Part shown: in pieces, positions 5,918 through 6,966 of the stretch
How the letters are laid out: each line of letters opens with the position of its first letter
How positions within the stretch are numbered: the stretch's first letter is position 1
Program-made: the position numbers and the translations under genes
Source of the DNA: Pseudomonadota bacterium
GTDB lineage: Bacteria; Pseudomonadota; Gammaproteobacteria; Xanthomonadales; Xanthomonadaceae
Length of the DNA: 6,966 bases
Direction of reading: 5' to 3'
NCBI GenBank assembly: GCA_023453655.1
Contig: JAEXTE010000188.1
Coordinates: 1 to 6,966, forward strand
Notes under the pieces: generated by a model
The model's input: only the letters and a program-made list of their open reading frames with translations
Database searches by the model: none
What the model was told of the DNA's origin: nothing

Positions 5918-6946
5918 ATGCCTTCCGCCGTACCGCCCGCTGGCGCCCTGCCGGACCCGGCTTCGATCCGCCTGTCCGTCGCCCCGATGATGGACTGGAC
6001 GGATTCGCATTGCCGCGTCTTCCATCGCCTGCTGGCCCCGTCGGCGCGCCTGTACAGCGAGATGGTGCACGCCAATGCGGTGATCCACGGCGACCGGACG
6101 AAGCTGCTGGCGATGGACCCGGTGGAGCATCCGGTGGCGTTGCAGCTCGGCGGCAGCGAGCCGGCGCTGCTGGCGCAGGCAGCGCGCATCGGCGCCGAAC
6201 GCGGCTTCGACGAGATCAACCTCAACTGCGGCTGTCCCTCCGACCGCGTGCAGGCGGGCCGCTTCGGCGCCTGCCTGATGCGCGAGCCGACGCTGGTGGC
6301 CGACGGGGTCGCGGCCATGATCGCGGCCGTGGCGACGCTCGATCGACCGGTGCCGGTCACGGTGAAGTGCAGGCTGGGGGTCGACGACGACCACGAGTAC
6401 GAGCGCTTCCTCGCCTTCATCGACGCGGTCGCCGACGCCGGCTGCGGCACGTTCGTGGTGCACGCGCGCAACGCCTGGCTCAAGGGCCTGAGTCCGAAGG
6501 AGAACCGCGAAGTACCGCCGCTGCGCTACGACTGGGCCTGGCGGCTCAAGCGCGAGCGCCCGCGGCTGCAGGTCGTGGTCAACGGGGGCATTGCGACGGT
6601 GGACGACGCCCTGTCGCACCTGGCGCATGCCGATGGCGCGATGCTGGGACGCGCCGCCTACCACGACCCCTATACGCTGCACCGGATCGACGCGGCCCTG
6701 CGCGGCGTCCCGCTGCAGCCGCGAGACCAGTTGCTGGGCTCCCTTCGCCCCTACGCCGAGTCGCAACTCGCCCAGGGCGTGCCGCTGCGCCATATCAGCC
6801 GGCACATCCTCGGGCTGTACCACGGGCAGCCCGGAGGCCGGGCCTACCGCCAGGTCCTGAGCGAGGGTGCGCACCTGCCGGGCGCCGGATGGGCGTTGGT
6901 GGAGCAGGCGATGGCGGCCACCGTGCGGGCCGCGGCCGCGGCCTGA
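5918..6946 (+). CDS. dusA: tRNA-dihydrouridine(20/20a) synthase DusA
   Basis: FMN enzyme that reduces uridine to dihydrouridine in the D-loop of tRNA (U20/U20a) using NADPH, in the cytoplasm. Length 342 is normal for DusA (about 330-345). Motifs run through the whole TIM barrel and C-terminal helical domain: SVAPMMDWTDSHCR (20-33) at the FMN site, ALQLGGS (74-80), NLNCGCPSDRVQAGRFGACL (101-120) with the catalytic Cys106, VKCRLGVDD (149-157) with the FMN-contacting Lys150, VVHARNAWLKGLSPKENR (180-197), VVNGGI (220-225) and GAMLGRAAYHDP (240-251) at the FMN phosphate. The RNAWLKGLSPKENR stretch is what separates DusA from DusB and DusC. The ATG at 5918 leaves an 18-residue Pro/Ala-rich extension before the barrel and has no clear Shine-Dalgarno. 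The gene follows the GGDEF-EAL gene after 92 bases and is probably an independent housekeeping unit. Confidence 0.96.
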   Translation: MPSAVPPAGALPDPASIRLSVAPMMDWTDSHCRVFHRLLAPSARLYSEMVHANAVIHGDRTKLLAMDPVEHPVALQLGGSEPALLAQAARIGAERGFDEINLNCGCPSDRVQAGRFGACLMREPTLVADGVAAMIAAVATLDRPVPVTVKCRLGVDDDHEYERFLAFIDAVADAGCGTFVVHARNAWLKGLSPKENREVPPLRYDWAWRLKRERPRLQVVVNGGIATVDDALSHLAHADGAMLGRAAYHDPYTLHRIDAALRGVPLQPRDQLLGSLRPYAESQLAQGVPLRHISRHILGLYHGQPGGRAYRQVLSEGAHLPGAGWALVEQAMAATVRAAAAA

Positions 6947-6966
6947 TTCGGCGTGCGCACTGGCAG

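Noticed and set aside
5753..6874. A 373-codon open frame on the - strand
   Set aside because: Antisense shadow of dusA, with no recognisable domain.

Overview
The window is about 7 kb of very GC-rich, densely packed DNA. It looks like ordinary chromosome from a gammaproteobacterium of the Xanthomonadaceae/Lysobacteraceae type (Lysobacter, Luteimonas, Xanthomonas and relatives). The reasons are a DusA-type tRNA-dihydrouridine synthase, strong third-position G/C bias in every gene, short intergenic gaps and a two-domain GGDEF-EAL protein. The genus assignment is inference. All convincing genes are on the + strand. I see no RNA gene, insertion sequence, CRISPR array, integrase or change in composition that would mark a mobile element.

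Layout: (1) 3-785, the 3' part of an alpha/beta hydrolase whose start lies upstream of the window. (2) 914-1261, a small acidic protein of unknown function. (3) 1361-2254, a thioredoxin-reductase-like flavoprotein with a CPIC redox motif, overlapping by ATGA with (4) 2251-2499, an 82-residue three-helix membrane protein resembling SemiSWEET/PQ-loop proteins. (5) 2635-3159, a GspG-like pseudopilin, followed after 2 bases by (6) 3162-5825, an 887-residue membrane-bound GGDEF-EAL protein with both catalytic sites apparently intact. (7) 5918-6946, DusA, complete, probably with its own promoter.

Two pairs look like functional units. The flavoprotein and the SemiSWEET-like protein are translationally coupled. 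The orphan pseudopilin and the cyclic-di-GMP enzyme are almost certainly co-transcribed, which suggests a link between a pilus or secretion-like fibre subunit and cyclic-di-GMP signalling. The rest is housekeeping or unassigned. I found no clear sign of a wholly new system. The most interesting items are the pseudopilin/c-di-GMP pair, the flavoprotein/SemiSWEET-like overlap, and the unassigned 115-residue protein.
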